Source: Incurvaria masculella (lineage: Eukaryota; Arthropoda; Insecta; Lepidoptera; Incurvariidae). Taken from it: DNA of 64,000 bases. Position 1 is the stretch's first letter; every line of letters begins with the position of its first letter. The stretch is from the NCBI GenBank assembly GCA_946894095.1, contig OX335660.1:2981001-3045000 (forward strand). Reading direction: 5' to 3'. Under the pieces are notes generated by a model. That model saw only the letters and a program-made list of their open reading frames with translations, had not been told where the DNA came from and ran no database searches. The translations under genes were made by a program, and so were the position numbers. Below, in pieces: positions 52,918 through 63,932 of this stretch.

Positions 52918-53633
52918 CCTACTGTCATGATATTAGCCCAACACACTTCATGGGAACTATACTGAAAAAAAATATCTGCAACTATTTACTGTTTGAGCAC
53001 AGTTAATATTCAGTCATTAATGGTAAAATATTTATCATTACTATTAAAAATTACGGTAAGTATCTATTAATAAGCCAAAAAAAAAATAATATTAAACAGT
53101 TATTTTAACCCATTGTACAGTACCGCTTGGTGAAATAACACGTGTGACAGATCAAATTATTTCGAAACGGTTATCTTAACTGATTGAACATTACGGCCGA
53201 CTACAAATTAGGCGTGCATCTATCCAGTTTCAAGAGGTACAGGAATTTTAACAAATTGGGCCGTACCTTTTCACTAAATATAAGACGTAAGTAACAATGG
53301 AAAAAATACTAAAGCTTGAAACCGTTTTCACACAGGTAAACAATAATTAAAAGATACAGTAACATTTAAAGTTTAAGGCAATTTTTTTTCACTCAAGAGC
53401 AACCGATATACTTAGTGGGCTCTTTTTAACGTTGCAATACTATTGTCATTAACGGAATTACAGTTAGATTCACTGATATAATTTTTTTTCAGTGTAAATG
53501 CGTAGCCAGGACCTTCCTTGTATTGGACAGCTGCATTTAACTGAATGAGAAACGCGTAACATTTTCATTGCCGCTTCGACCTACTTTAATTTCATGGTGA
53601 AAACCGGGATTAACCATACCAGGAACAATCTTT
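52918..53633 (-). mobile_element. SINE family B body, interrupted
   Basis: Antisense parts ATATTAGCCCAACACACTTC to GGGAACTA and, after the insert, AGCCAGGACCTTCCTTGTAT to CCGGGATTAACCATACC. The insert lies at 52960-53496. Confidence 0.6.
52960..53496. mobile_element. Inverted-repeat element inserted in a B SINE
   Basis: Ends TACTGAAAAAAAATATC and its approximate inverse GATATAATTTTTTTTCAGTGTA (shown in part: TTTTTTTTCAGTGTA), with TA at the borders. Interior AT-rich, with repeated TTAA(C/T)TG(A/T)TT-like words, no frame. Probably a TA-targeting MITE. Confidence 0.55.
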
Positions 53634-55119
53634 GATACCTAAACCTGCCCTGTTTCCCGACGGGTGTCTTGTCCCACCTAAACCACAGAATAAGTAATAG
53701 TCCTATACGAAACGTTCAAGGTGTACAGATGCGGCATGGCATATGAGGCAGAAAGGTGCTCCTACTAAGCTAGGTCGGCTTACTAACTTCATATGGCGTT
53801 GCTCGCCAGTGGATTAACGTAAAACGGAATGGATAGAATTCCCATTCCCGGACAAGCCCAGGTTAATTAAACTCAGCAGATATATCACATTTTATGATGC
53901 ATAGTTTAATTACAAAACTATCATTCTGTTTCATTTAGTTTTGTTATAACCAGTTGGGAGGAATATTGCAACTTGCGATGTACTTGCGGCGCGACAGAAA
54001 TAGACTGATGGGGGCCCCGATCTAGGTCAGGCTGTATTTCGGTGTCGCCAAACTGTTACAGAAATAAGCGGCGAAGCCACATGTTAGATAGGACAGGTAG
54101 ACGACGCTATCGAATATATTACTAGGATTTATCATGATTTAACTCAGTTCGCCCAGATTTCAGAACGTTAGTGGACCGGTATGTTACATTAAGAGGCCCG
54201 TTGACGCTAACGTTACGATATTTTGGTGTTATTTCAATGGTCATTTCAGAGCCGGTTAAGAATAAATACCAGTAAAAAAAATTAAATATCAAAGTTTGGA
54301 CTATTATCTAGTGTATGACCGTAAAACGGGCTTAATGCGATGCTTATACTCTTAAAAAAAAATAAGTTTGCAGACGCCCATTTACTAGGTTTTTGTTCCA
54401 GCGCTTGGAAATTATTCATGATTTATACAATTTTCTTTTTTAAAGTACAAGATTGCATATTTATCTAGTGAATAACCGTCAAAAAATTATGAAATGGCGA
54501 AAAATAGATTTTATAAATCGAAAACAATATTTTGCTTCCTCGCGCTCGCCATCAAGCAGCAAAATCGATTCTGACGCGCATTCAATAATGGACCCTAACG
54601 CAAATACAGTGTGTACAGAGGTCGCCTTTATCGTTTGTTTTCTGATCTCTGCCAACTAGTACCGCCCCTGACGTTGGGCTCTTCGCACGTGGTTTCTGTG
54701 CTAGTTATTCTCTCAGTTTTTGCGGTGATATTTGTTCAAATAACTCTAAAAATACACATCTTACGAACTTATCCTTTTGGGAATACCTTGATTTACCTGT
54801 ATTATTCTTATTTAGTAAGTAAGAATCAAGTTATCTTTGTTGCATATTTTTTGTATGAAACAAATATAGAGCACAGTAGAGGCATTCTGTGATAGAGGCG
54901 GCAGTCACGACTGACATTTTTTTTCAGCGTTCAACATAAACAATGAGCAACAAACGAAAATATTTAGGAAATGCTAGTCCGGTCCGCCTCAAGATAAAAA
55001 GACTCGGATTCATTTTTAATGACCGAAATAAAATTTAAGTAGATTTTGTTTATAATTTTACCCAATGATTTATTCTGCCAATTCCCCGGAGGTATCTATG
55101 GGTAGAAATGATTTCCATC
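53634..55119. other. No gene assigned
   Basis: Short frames at 54453-54659 and 54611-54892 overlap and show no domain; the second is hydrophobic by composition. No repeat boundary recognised. Confidence 0.3.
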
Positions 55120-55190
55120 TTTTCATCAAATGCTATGGTATCGACCGGGATGGGCTTAACCCTACCACCTAATAGGAAAAGGGCATTTTA
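55120..55190 (-). mobile_element. SINE family B body fragment
   Basis: TCATCAAATGCTATGGTATC, ACCGGGATGGGCTTAACCC and TACCACCTAATAGG. Confidence 0.55.
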
Positions 55191-55332
55191 AAAAAGTCAT
55201 ATTTTAAGTCAATAAAGTCGTCAAAAGGAAACATTTGGATGTTTGGAAATAATGTATGCAGTAATAGTAATTTAATTATTAACCTATTTGTTAAAGGTTT
55301 TAATGTTTTTTTTATTTTAACGCCAACAAACT

Positions 55333-55619
55333 AAAAAAACCGGCCAAGTGCGAGTCGGACTCGAACACGAAGGGTTCCGTACCATCGTACAAGATTTACC
55401 GCAAAACCAAAACAGTTTTTTGTATGGCTCCTTTAATTTTTATTATTTTATAAATTTACCTATTTGTTGTTATAGCGGCAAAATAAATACATAATCTGTG
55501 AAAATATCAGCTTCCTATCTGTTACGGTTCATGAGAAACAGCCCTGTGACAGACGGACGGACAGCGGAGGCTTAGTAATAGGGTTCCGTTTTCACCCTTT
55601 GGGTACGGAATCCTAAAAA
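55333..55619 (+). mobile_element. Family A element, full length
   Basis: AAAAAACCGGCCAAGTGCGA to TTTGGGTACGGAATCCTAAA; very short GACG tract. Confidence 0.8.
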
Positions 55620-55779
55620 TTGTTTTTGTTCTTAATCATTTATTTTTCCAATGTGTTTTAAATTTAGTATAAAATGTTTAGAATATTTATAAAAATCTAC
55701 AGTTTTGGATTTTATCATGGATTCTTCTGCTATGTAAATTTGTTTCGTCATTCTTTCGTTACCCATTCGCTCCTCCCAG

Positions 55780-55965
55780 TTTTTTTATGCAACCTGACTA
55801 GGATGGCTAATAACACACAACTGCCGTTATGATATTAGCCCAATACACCACATTTTCGAAAGAACTAGGTGCCAACCCAGAACCTTCCCTCACGCCTACA
55901 CTGAACTGGATGGGAAACACGGAAAAAAAATCATTGCCGCTTCAAACATAGTTTCATGCTATAGT
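55780..55965 (-). mobile_element. SINE family B 3' half
   Basis: T-run, ATGCAACCTGACTAGGATGG, TATGATATTAGCCCAATACA, CAGAACCTTCCCTCACGCC and ATCATTGCCGCTTCAAAC in antisense. Confidence 0.65.
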
Positions 55966-56226
55966 TATGAATACTATTATTAGAATAGCATAAATATGTT
56001 TCTTTACTTGACATAATATGTTAAAGTAATGACTTTTATGTTATACTTAAACCAATTTAAAAATATTGAAGTCAGGTATATTAAATGATATAAGAGGCTA
56101 TAGCGGATATGACTAGCCGCCGCCACCCGCAACCTGTTTTGGCACTAGCATCACGGCCGAGTTACTTGCGCTGGGTACGGATTGTGGTAAACACCTGCAT
56201 GAGACGGGTGGTTTCATCGTTCCCAC

Positions 56227-56318
56227 CAAAGATAATACTAATAATTACTTCATAATAGATGGCCACCTTCACACAAAGTCTTCTCCTTTCTCAGTTGTTT
56301 GCCGGCAGCAATAAAACT
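56227..56318 (+). repeat. Inverted-repeat arm (pairs with 58556-58652)
   Basis: AAAGATAATACTAATAATTA, CTTCATAATAGATGGCC and GCCGGCAGCAATAAAACT match the reverse complement of 58556-58652 at about 80-85% by eye. Confidence 0.6.
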
Positions 56319-57101
56319 GATGATACCTCAAGAATATTTACGCCAAATTAAGCTTAGCACTCTGCGCGGAAAGATGAAATTTTTTTTGGCCAACCTAGTC
56401 CATCCCTTTTTGAAAGATAAGAATGTTTGAGGTATATCTGTGTACTTTAGGCACTCTTTTACACAGGTCCTAAAAAAATTCAATAAGTCGAGCTTGAAGA
56501 AAAATTGGGGCATTTTTTGTCTAGTTGAGAACTCTACACCCGCAGTCTGTAAATACTGAGTAACTTAAACTCGTAATGGCGTGAAGCCTAATCGGTCCAA
56601 AACAAAACACCTACTCACCAATAATGCTTGTCTATGAAAGGTATTGCAATATGATAATGCACTCTCTAAGGTAAATCTGGGAGTTCATATACCCTGTATA
56701 ATAATAGGGTTCGGAAACATTGCTGTTTTCGTTCATAGGTTGCCAAACAAGGTATACACTGGACTTGGAAATTTTTAGTTTATCCGTTGCAACTCTCACC
56801 GATTTTGTAGATGCCTGTTCAAAAACCTTTTTTACTCGGCTTATATTTCTTCATGTAGATACTAGACTAAGTCTTCACGGAATCTTTTTAAAATCGGCCT
56901 CTTCCGTTTCTTTGTGACGTTTTATTATTCGGTACATACTAATTCTTCTTGCGCCCTCTTCAATAATATGACGCTCTATCTCATATTTCTCATGAATCAA
57001 ATAGTATTGAATAACTATCTTTGAAAACAATTTTTGTTCGGCTCCATTAATTAAAAAAAAATGCAAGACTGTTTTTAAACCGGCCTATTTTGACAGATTA
57101 G
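56319..57101. other. No gene seen
   Basis: Between the two inverted arms. Short frames only, none with a recognisable domain. Confidence 0.3.
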
Positions 57102-57446
57102 TTAAGTATGGTTACCATGACAATTATTTATTTTATCTGTGAAAACTTTTTCTGTGGCCACTTTGATTTTGATTAAAGCCTCTTTACTTCTGGGATTTCC
57201 TTTATGACCCGACCTATTATATAAACCTATGCCGCCGTGGCCCTTTTGAAAGCTCACAAGAAAAGAGTCGTAAACTGGCTCGCTGAAATTCCTAAAATCA
57301 ATTGCCAATGCCGCTTCTTTGAAATAATATATCAAACAATAGGCTGGCACGCCGTCGACACTCCTCGTCTGTGTGAGATTCACCGTTGGCGCAGCGGCGG
57401 AGCGCGGCGCGCTACGAAACATCGCGAGGGTTATCACTCGACACAA
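57102..57446 (-). CDS. Unrecognised 114-codon open frame
   Basis: Longest frame between the inverted arms at 56227 and 58556. Contains VDGVPAYCLIYYFKEAALAI and FQKGHGGIGLYNRSGHKG. The N-terminus is basic and alanine-rich from a GC-rich stretch (MFRSAPRSAAAPT from an inner Met). No family recognised; it may be a chance frame. No TATA or splice signal is persuasive. Confidence 0.2.
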   Translation of the reverse strand: MCRVITLAMFRSAPRSAAAPTVNLTQTRSVDGVPAYCLIYYFKEAALAIDFRNFSEPVYDSFLVSFQKGHGGIGLYNRSGHKGNPRSKEALIKIKVATEKVFTDKINNCHGNHT

Positions 57447-57740
57447 TGGGGATATTAAAATAAACCAGACTGTACGAAATGATTATTATTTATTGTATGT
57501 TCTTTTTTCAACACATGTTTACATCATCATTCGTTTAACTTTTAACAATAAACTTTTTATACATGGCTCACATTATAAGAACATAAACATAATTTTTAAG
57601 CTATGTTAAAGTACATTAGTCATATAAATGATGGATCAAATATTAAGAACATTCAGGGATTTATAATTCCGCTTTTTCATCTTAAAAGCTTTATCTTTAA
57701 AGCTTATAAGTTTCCCCCATTACTTAAAATGAATAAAAAA

Positions 57741-57768
57741 CACACACACACACACACACACACAACCA
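57741..57768. repeat. (CA)n microsatellite
   Basis: ACACACACACACACACACAC run; the overlapping minus-strand frame reads VCVCVCV because of it. Confidence 0.85.
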
Positions 57769-57884
57769 CACCAAAAAATCACGACGTTGGTCGACTTTGC
57801 ACGTTGTAATAATAAATGACTCGGAGAGTACCAAACTAACGCGAGGTTGCACAGTCAGTGACAACCTTTGAACGCAGTATTCCT

Positions 57885-57960
57885 GGGAAGATGCGGACTC
57901 GCCCCGCGCACTCCGCGCACCCCCGCACCACGCACACATAGCCGATAGCACACGCATAGA
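57885..57960. other. GC-rich patch
   Basis: GACTCGCCCCGCGCACTCC and ACCCCCGCACCACGCACAC in AT-rich surroundings. Could be part of an element or an exon; nothing decisive. Confidence 0.3.
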
Positions 57961-58074
57961 AATACACTCATAAGTTTCGCTTCTGTTACGTTAGTTATTT
58001 ATTCAGTGCCATAGCCTACAATACAGCAGGCTATGTCAGTGCTGTTGGTCACACTACCATATAAATTACTGCCG

Positions 58075-58113
58075 AAATGCAGGTGCTCATAATTAGTAGG
58101 AACACCTGCATTT
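58075..58113. repeat. Perfect 11-bp hairpin
   Basis: AAATGCAGGTG and CACCTGCATTT around a 17-base loop; a neighbouring ATAGCCT/AGGCTAT pair lies at about 58011-58034. Confidence 0.6.
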
Positions 58114-58555
58114 AGACCATAACAATTTTATAATGACTTAGAGCTTTTCACCAAGCAAGTTTATACAAAATAAATATAATATTTGTAAATAAAAAATATG
58201 TTGAACAAAATAATACGTAAGGTATATTATGAATTGAATTGAAAATTGTACTTATTATATTTTACAGACGGATGGGTTCGTAACTAATAACAAAAAAATA
58301 CAAATAACTTCAAGAATAAATAAAGATGTAAATATGTATGGAAATATAGACTAAATATTCTTTTATGAAATCACATCTCTTAATATTATTTTAATGTGGC
58401 ACTCAACTATTTAAATAGCTTGTCTCAGCGCGCTCGTCATAGCATAACATGTGTTAACCCTGAACAGCCGCACAATTTGGCGCTGCTAAGTAAATGTCAT
58501 GTTTCGGGGCAGCGCGATAAGCTTAATTTGGTGTAAACATTCTCGAGGTACCTGG
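58114..58555. other. No gene seen
   Basis: AT-rich, then a GC-richer part at 58420-58530 without a recognisable feature. Confidence 0.3.
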
Positions 58556-58652
58556 AGTTTTATTGCTGCCGGCACAAACAACTGCGAAAGGCTTGCACTT
58601 CGTACGGAGATGGCCATCTATTACGAAGTAATTATTAGTATTAGGTATCTTT
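58556..58652 (-). repeat. Inverted-repeat arm (pairs with 56227-56318)
   Basis: AGTTTTATTGCTGCCGGCAC to TAATTATTAGTATTAGGTAT. Together with the left arm it would bracket a 2.4-kb element. Confidence 0.6.
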
Positions 58653-59276
58653 GCTAGTAAGCTCTGAATTCAATCAGATGCCGACCAATGTGTTACATGA
58701 GACTTCAGTTAAGGTATTTTTGATCGTCATTGAAATCGTTATGATTTTCAGATCCTTTGGATGTTTTTGTTATTGCAGCAGCATTGTACGAATTTGTGTT
58801 TATGTAAAATACATTAACAACAAGGTGGGTACACACATATTACAAAGTAGCTACATATTTCTTTTATATTAGTATACCTGTTGTATGCCATAAAATATCA
58901 CGAACTGAAGTTCGAACTAACAAACAACATATTTTACTGCCGTAAAAATGCGTATCATCGAGTCCTGCAACACATTTCCTGAAATCAACCGCTCGATTTG
59001 TATTGTTCACTGTTTACAACCTTCAGGTGCATACATTTTTACATCAAACATTTCCTTGAGTTGTTGTTTCGTTTTCAAAAAGAATCTGTGCAATATATCT
59101 ACCAGTCCGTTACGTTTTTATAGTCGTATTCAGAGTGAACTGTCAAATTTTAGTACGCATACTAGCACTGGACTAACCATACAAAATGCTATTTAGTTCG
59201 GCGATAATCGGTGTATTATAGGTAGTCCGCCAACTCTGATTACTACTGTTAGGGCTTAGGAATGAAAGTATACATA
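58653..59276. other. No gene seen
   Basis: Frames of 73 and 82 codons show no domain. Confidence 0.3.
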
Positions 59277-59507
59277 CTAGTGGCGCGGGGACTAGACTAG
59301 AGGCCTGGGTTCAGATCCTCGCCCGTTCATTCACTACTTTCTTTCTCATTCTGAGTTATATAAGTGCATTTTGGTTACGAATGTGAGCTGGTCCATAGTT
59401 CGGAATCCATGTGAAACTGTAGGTCCCTTTCCCCTACTAGGTGGTAGGGTTTAAGCCCGCCCGGGTATCATAACGGTAGTTTTGTGGTATGGCAGGCTGC
59501 ATAAAAA
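59277..59507 (+). mobile_element. SINE family B, tRNA-headed, internally deleted
   Basis: Head CTAGTGGCGCGGGGACTAGA with GGTTCAGATCC, linker, TAGGTGGTAGGGTTTAAGCC, then a jump from GCCCGGGT directly to ATCATAACGGTAG near the 3' end (about 150 bp deleted), ending GGCTGCATAAAAAA. Confidence 0.75.
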
Positions 59508-60661
59508 ACGACAGCACTTTCAGTACAATCTGTCAAATGCATACAATATTTCAAAATCAAGTCTAAAGTCAAAATCTTTTTCAGATGAGCAAAAGTTATG
59601 TTTTTGGTGTGTAAACCCCACTTTGTAACGTAAATTAATATATATGTTTCACGCTTATTCACTAGATAAATATGTTATCTAATACTACAAAAAAGAAAAG
59701 TGACTGCCAAGCAATTACCTAAATTAGAGGTGGTAGGGAACAGAAAGAATGTTTTTTAAAACTATATAAGGTATTGGCCACAGGCCTCATAAAATATTTA
59801 AAATACATATTTATAAGTTAGCCGTTAAGAAAATTCTATTATATATAGATTTTTTTAAATTTTAATTATGATTATTGTATTTTGTTAACTTCATTTTGCT
59901 AAAATAAAATTTGCCAATTAATGTTTGTTTGAATATGTAGGTTGGCCCAAGCGTATAACTAGAGTTTCTTAGATCTATGTAAAATAATACAAGTTTCTTA
60001 TTCTTATGCAGATCATTCTTTCGATGCACCTTCAAATGTTTTATTTGTCTCAAATATAAAAATAACACTACCTACATATGATTTTGTCAATTAACTTTGA
60101 TGAAATGTGTATGAACTGCGTTCATTTTTATTTTAGGCAAGTTTAAAATTAAGAGGTGCTTAATATTGCCTCCAATATCACCCCTGCTGTCGCGTGTGAA
60201 TTTAAAAGAGCAACCCGTATAGTATACATAATATTTTATATTATTTTTTAAAATGACCTCAAGATGATATTTATTTCCATTAAGTACAGATAATATTGTT
60301 TAATATGTGTTTAATATTTTTTTATTCAACCTAACATTAAAAAAACTGATAAAACATAAAAAGCAGTATTGATAAATAAAACTCTACAATCGGTACATAA
60401 TCACGAACCGATCGTGATTTGAATAAAATTCCAACCGCATTAAGTGTAATACAACATTTATCAGATCTGAATTAATTCGCCACCTCTGAAATATTTAAAC
60501 CACTCTGGCGCGTCGAACGACTATAGCGCGTCGTAAATGATCTTGCCGGACCTAGCGACATCGTGAGAATGAAAGCTATTGGATGATTTCTGACTAGCCG
60601 TGGCCCGCCCTATTTTTTCAGAACACCAATAGCCGATTTTACGCTGGACTCAGTTGGAGCC
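59508..60661. other. No gene seen; AT-rich
   Basis: No coding signal or repeat boundary that I can support. Confidence 0.3.
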
Positions 60662-60935
60662 TTAAGGTGGCCCAATCCGGCGGAACTAACGTTACTGAGT
60701 TACCGCTGTTGCGCTCTGCGACCTTCTCTGTTTCAAAGAAAAAGACAGGCTCCGTGATGAGGAGGATGCAACATGTCCACAAAGCACAAAATGTGCATAG
60801 TTTTAGATTTAGTAAGAGTTCCGAACATTTTAATTACAAAACGCCTTACAGCTACAAGTAAATCACGACCGCTGTACTCACAAATCAAACACAAACCAAA
60901 TTGATGATAAATCTTCATGAAATAAGCTAGGTTCT
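60662..60935 (+). mobile_element. TTAA-flanked MITE family C, left half
   Basis: TTAAGGTGGCCCAATCCGGC, CTTCTCTGTTTCAAAGAAAA, ATGCAACATGTCCACAAAGC, ATAAGCTAGGTTC; the right half is absent. Confidence 0.72.
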
Positions 60936-61562
60936 TACTATTATTCAACTTACTATTCACACCAACCGGAGATTGTGCACGCGAAATGCCCTTTTGACGA
61001 ATTTCGTTATCAAACGTCGATGTTGTCCACTCCACCCTAACTGTTTATAAACGTGATGTAATATACAGACGCCATGTTTGCTAAATAAAGTGCAGACAAC
61101 GTATTTCGGCTCCAGCACACGCGCACTAATCCGTGACGAGCGAAACTGGTTCCTCAATTTAGGATCGATGCGCGCTCTAAGTAGATGTTTATGTTAACAA
61201 ATTTCAAAGTAGTTAATTTGTAATATCTTGGAATATAATTAATAGATTTTGATAACATTTTTAGGATTAACGCCCAGTAGGGAGTACTGTCAATGATTTC
61301 AAAAAAGGATAGCGGCTCGTTTACACCCTGTATATCTGAAAAGAATGACCTTACAAATACCTTCATCGCTTGAGGGTGTGTATCTGCATCTAAAACAATA
61401 CAACATCCTTTAATCAAAATATTGAAAATATAAAAATAAAAATATTCGTACAAAACTTCATCGTCAGAAACAAAAAAATAAAAAAGAAAGAAGCTAGTAC
61501 GAAACTTGTTAAGGATTATGTACTATTTTGTCTGTGCATTAGTTAATGACATAAGAACAAAG
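60936..61562. other. No gene seen
   Basis: No recognisable feature. TTTACACCCTGTATAT near 61320 resembles one end of MITE family P, without a partner end. Confidence 0.3.
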
Positions 61563-61712
61563 AAGACAGATAGAAGAAAAAAAAATCCAGCGGAGTTTCT
61601 TTCCAGTTCTTCTTCGCTGGGATTTCCCCGAACTGGCTAATGATAAAATATGACAAATCCGAGTGCAGTGTACTGTCTATGAATGATGAATAAACAATAA
61701 ACAATTTTAACA
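61563..61712 (+). mobile_element. LINE 3' end, family E1
   Basis: AATCCAGCGGAGTTTCTTTC, GTTCTTCTTCGCTGGGA, AAATATGACAAATCCGAGTG and GATGAATAAACAATAAAC; partner of 20769-20894. Confidence 0.65.
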
Positions 61713-62518
61713 ATAACATTAACTTGAACCAAATTAAATTTAGCGTTTCAACAAATGATCTAAGTCAATGGTTTGACACAGCATTTAAAATGCTATGTCA
61801 AATGCGTTGCGACAGTTTTGGTATTCAAACGGTGGATTCAAGCCTTATCCAACCGTGATAATTGTATCGCATGAAGGGGAAAAGATATGCTTTTCTCTGG
61901 TAATCAATCCAATGGTTATCTCGCGGCAGGGCGCGTAATACAGACCTCGTCGGAGAGATAGTAAGAAAGGATTATCAAACGGCGCTTACCGAATGAATAA
62001 ATCTCACGAAGAGAGAAATAAATGTATTGGACATGGGTAGAGGCTACTCAGGGGTTGGGGGTGATATATATTTCTCGCGCAGCAAGATTAGGTAAGGGAG
62101 GGTTCTTATCTGGAATCCTACAGCCAGCAAGAGAAGCCATACTCGATTTTCTGAGCGTAATATTTTGTGTGAGAGGAACCGCTGTGTGGGTTGTAGTGTA
62201 TGATATTCTAGAAGAATGTTATGTCATTGTTGCTCTTAACAATGAGAATTGTATTGTTTGAAAGAAAGTGTCTCCATAATATTATTAAATTAATTAATTT
62301 CTCTCTAGAATTGTTGTGTAGCTTTTCACGATAGCCAGTGCTTTGTTTTCTATATTGCAAAAATATTACAATTCATTTTCTATGAAATACTTAATACAAT
62401 AAACTAAAAAAACTAGCTACAACTAAAACTATACCAAACTGAAATCTCAAATTTTACCCATGCCCACCTCAAATGCTCTGTGCGTGTCCCCATGCATGAA
62501 ACATCAAGATAAATTGCC
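61713..62518. other. No gene seen
   Basis: A 79-codon frame at 62022-62261 shows no domain. Confidence 0.3.
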
Positions 62519-62940
62519 GTCGTCACAATAGTCAATTTTGGTATCGGATACTAGAATCAGCCCGGGGACATAACTTGATCATTTCATGTAAGTTTCGATG
62601 TGGATGTCGTCGGATAACCTCTAATGAATGAGTCCAAATCACGTATCCATTGAATACATAAAATTATCAGCGATTCTAACCACATTATTAATACCTCAAA
62701 AATTTTACTTTCAGCGACATCTCCATTTGAAGCATTGAAGATTTTTAACAGAATCTGAAAAAGTAGTGGACATGTAATCCAAATGTCGCAGGTTCAAGTC
62801 CTGCTTTCAATACTTTTTCAGATTATATTCAAAATCTGATTACAATGCTTCAAATGTAGATTTCGCTGAAACTCAAATTAATGAGATAACGGTATTGTCG
62901 TATCCATTAAATACGTAAAATTATAATACCTCAATGTAAA
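62519..62940. mobile_element. Family F composite foldback with tRNA-like loop
   Basis: Arms around CATTTGAAGCATTGAAGA / AATGCTTCAAATGTAGA and AATCTGAAAAAGTA / TACTTTTTCAGATT fold onto each other. The loop contains GCAGGTTCAAGTCCTGCTTT, a good tRNA T-arm/B box. The outer parts repeat GTATCCATT(G/A)AATAC(A/G)TAAAATTA directly. The left third matches 22247-22420. Confidence 0.6.
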
Positions 62941-63644
62941 GAAGTCAGCCCTTTTCCTGCCTTAAAAGCGTCCCAGGGTAGACAATCTTTCCTCAGGACT
63001 CGGTAGCTTCCCACCCAGAAACAACATTAAAAGCAATCGTCGAATCCGCTTTCTCGATTTATGCAAACGATTTTAATCCAATCCCATTTACGCTAAACCC
63101 CTCGAGCTAACCAAGCAGATTGAAACGCGGTTCTTCCGAGTTCCAACGTTCAATTTGGGGCTAGACAATGCAGTATTGTCCAGGCACCCTTCTACAACGT
63201 CGTTTTTTATCAGTGAATCGCCCAACTGTCGTGCAGGTAGCGGGGCTTCGAGATTTGGAAATTTTAAGAAATTATTCCTTTCTAAGGTACGATTTTACAC
63301 GCCGACTGCAAATTAAAAGTTGTCTTCTATATAAAAATAAAAATAAAAGTTTTATTCTATGTCCGTATGTGTGTATGTATGTTTATTTTATTTTATTTGA
63401 TTATTGTGACCAATTTGACTGTTTATATTTTAACTTTTATTTGATCTTATTTGATCTTATTGTTAGAATGTGTAATGTTGCATTTTTTCATTGAAAATAT
63501 TACAAGTACTATAAACGGCCACCATGTACCTGACAATATTTTGTTAAATGTGTAACTTTCTTTTATGCTGAATAAATATAATACAATACATCTTATTCCT
63601 GAAGTTTCTGTCACCTATCCCGAAGAACCTTGTCAATAAATACA
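62941..63644. other. No gene assigned
   Basis: A 108-codon frame at 63168-63494 begins in GC-moderate sequence (RRFLSVNRPTVVQVAGLR) but its second half is low-complexity Tyr/Phe/Leu from an AT-rich run. AATAAATATAATACAATAC at about 63571 could be a polyadenylation region. Nothing decisive. Confidence 0.3.
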
Positions 63645-63721
63645 CTACTGGAGGTTGATTCGACCGGAGGGACCCACGAGCAATTGTCGAGCGTCGCTAC
63701 CTGCACGGGGGGGTCGCTCAC

Positions 63722-63800
63722 CTGGGTCAATGTAGCTGGCGGAGGTGCCTGCCCTCAGCAGCACTCCCAGAGCGAGCAGCAGCAGAGCTGCGCGCGGCAT
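63722..63800 (-). CDS. Signal-peptide-like first exon, copy 1
   Basis: Minus strand: GC-rich leader, CCGGCACGATGCCGCGC start context, then MPRAALLLLALGVLL, RAGTSASYIDP. This has the layout of a secretory signal peptide: basic n-region, leucine-rich core and small residues before a likely cut near TSA/S. It is followed at once by CAG/GTGAGC, a good splice donor, so this is probably exon 1 of a secreted or membrane protein whose next exons lie at lower coordinates, not identified here. The first of at least two tandem copies. Family not recognised. Confidence 0.5.
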
Positions 63801-63853
63801 CGTGCCGGGCCGCCTCCGCTCCCCGCCGCTACCTGCACGGGGGGGTCGCTCAC

Positions 63854-63932
63854 CTGGGTCAATGTAGCTGGCGGAGGTGCCTGCCATCAGCAGCACTCCC
63901 AGAGCGAGCAGCAGCAGAGCTGCGCGCGGCAT
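63854..63932 (-). CDS. Signal-peptide-like first exon, copy 2
   Basis: Same exon 132 bp further upstream on the minus strand, with Met instead of Arg in the core (LLMAG). The same donor CAG/GTGAGC follows. The frame also stays open through the spacer into copy 1 (ERPPRAGSGGERRRPGT), so a read-through product with two hydrophobic segments is formally possible. Confidence 0.5.

Noticed and set aside
57724..57957. 77-codon minus-strand frame
   Set aside because: Ends in VCVCVCV from the (CA)n tract; no motif in the GC-rich beginning.
62770..62815. tRNA gene
   Set aside because: Only a T-arm/B-box-like sequence; no acceptor or anticodon arm. Treated as part of family F. The same holds for the heads of families B and D and for 47700-47790.
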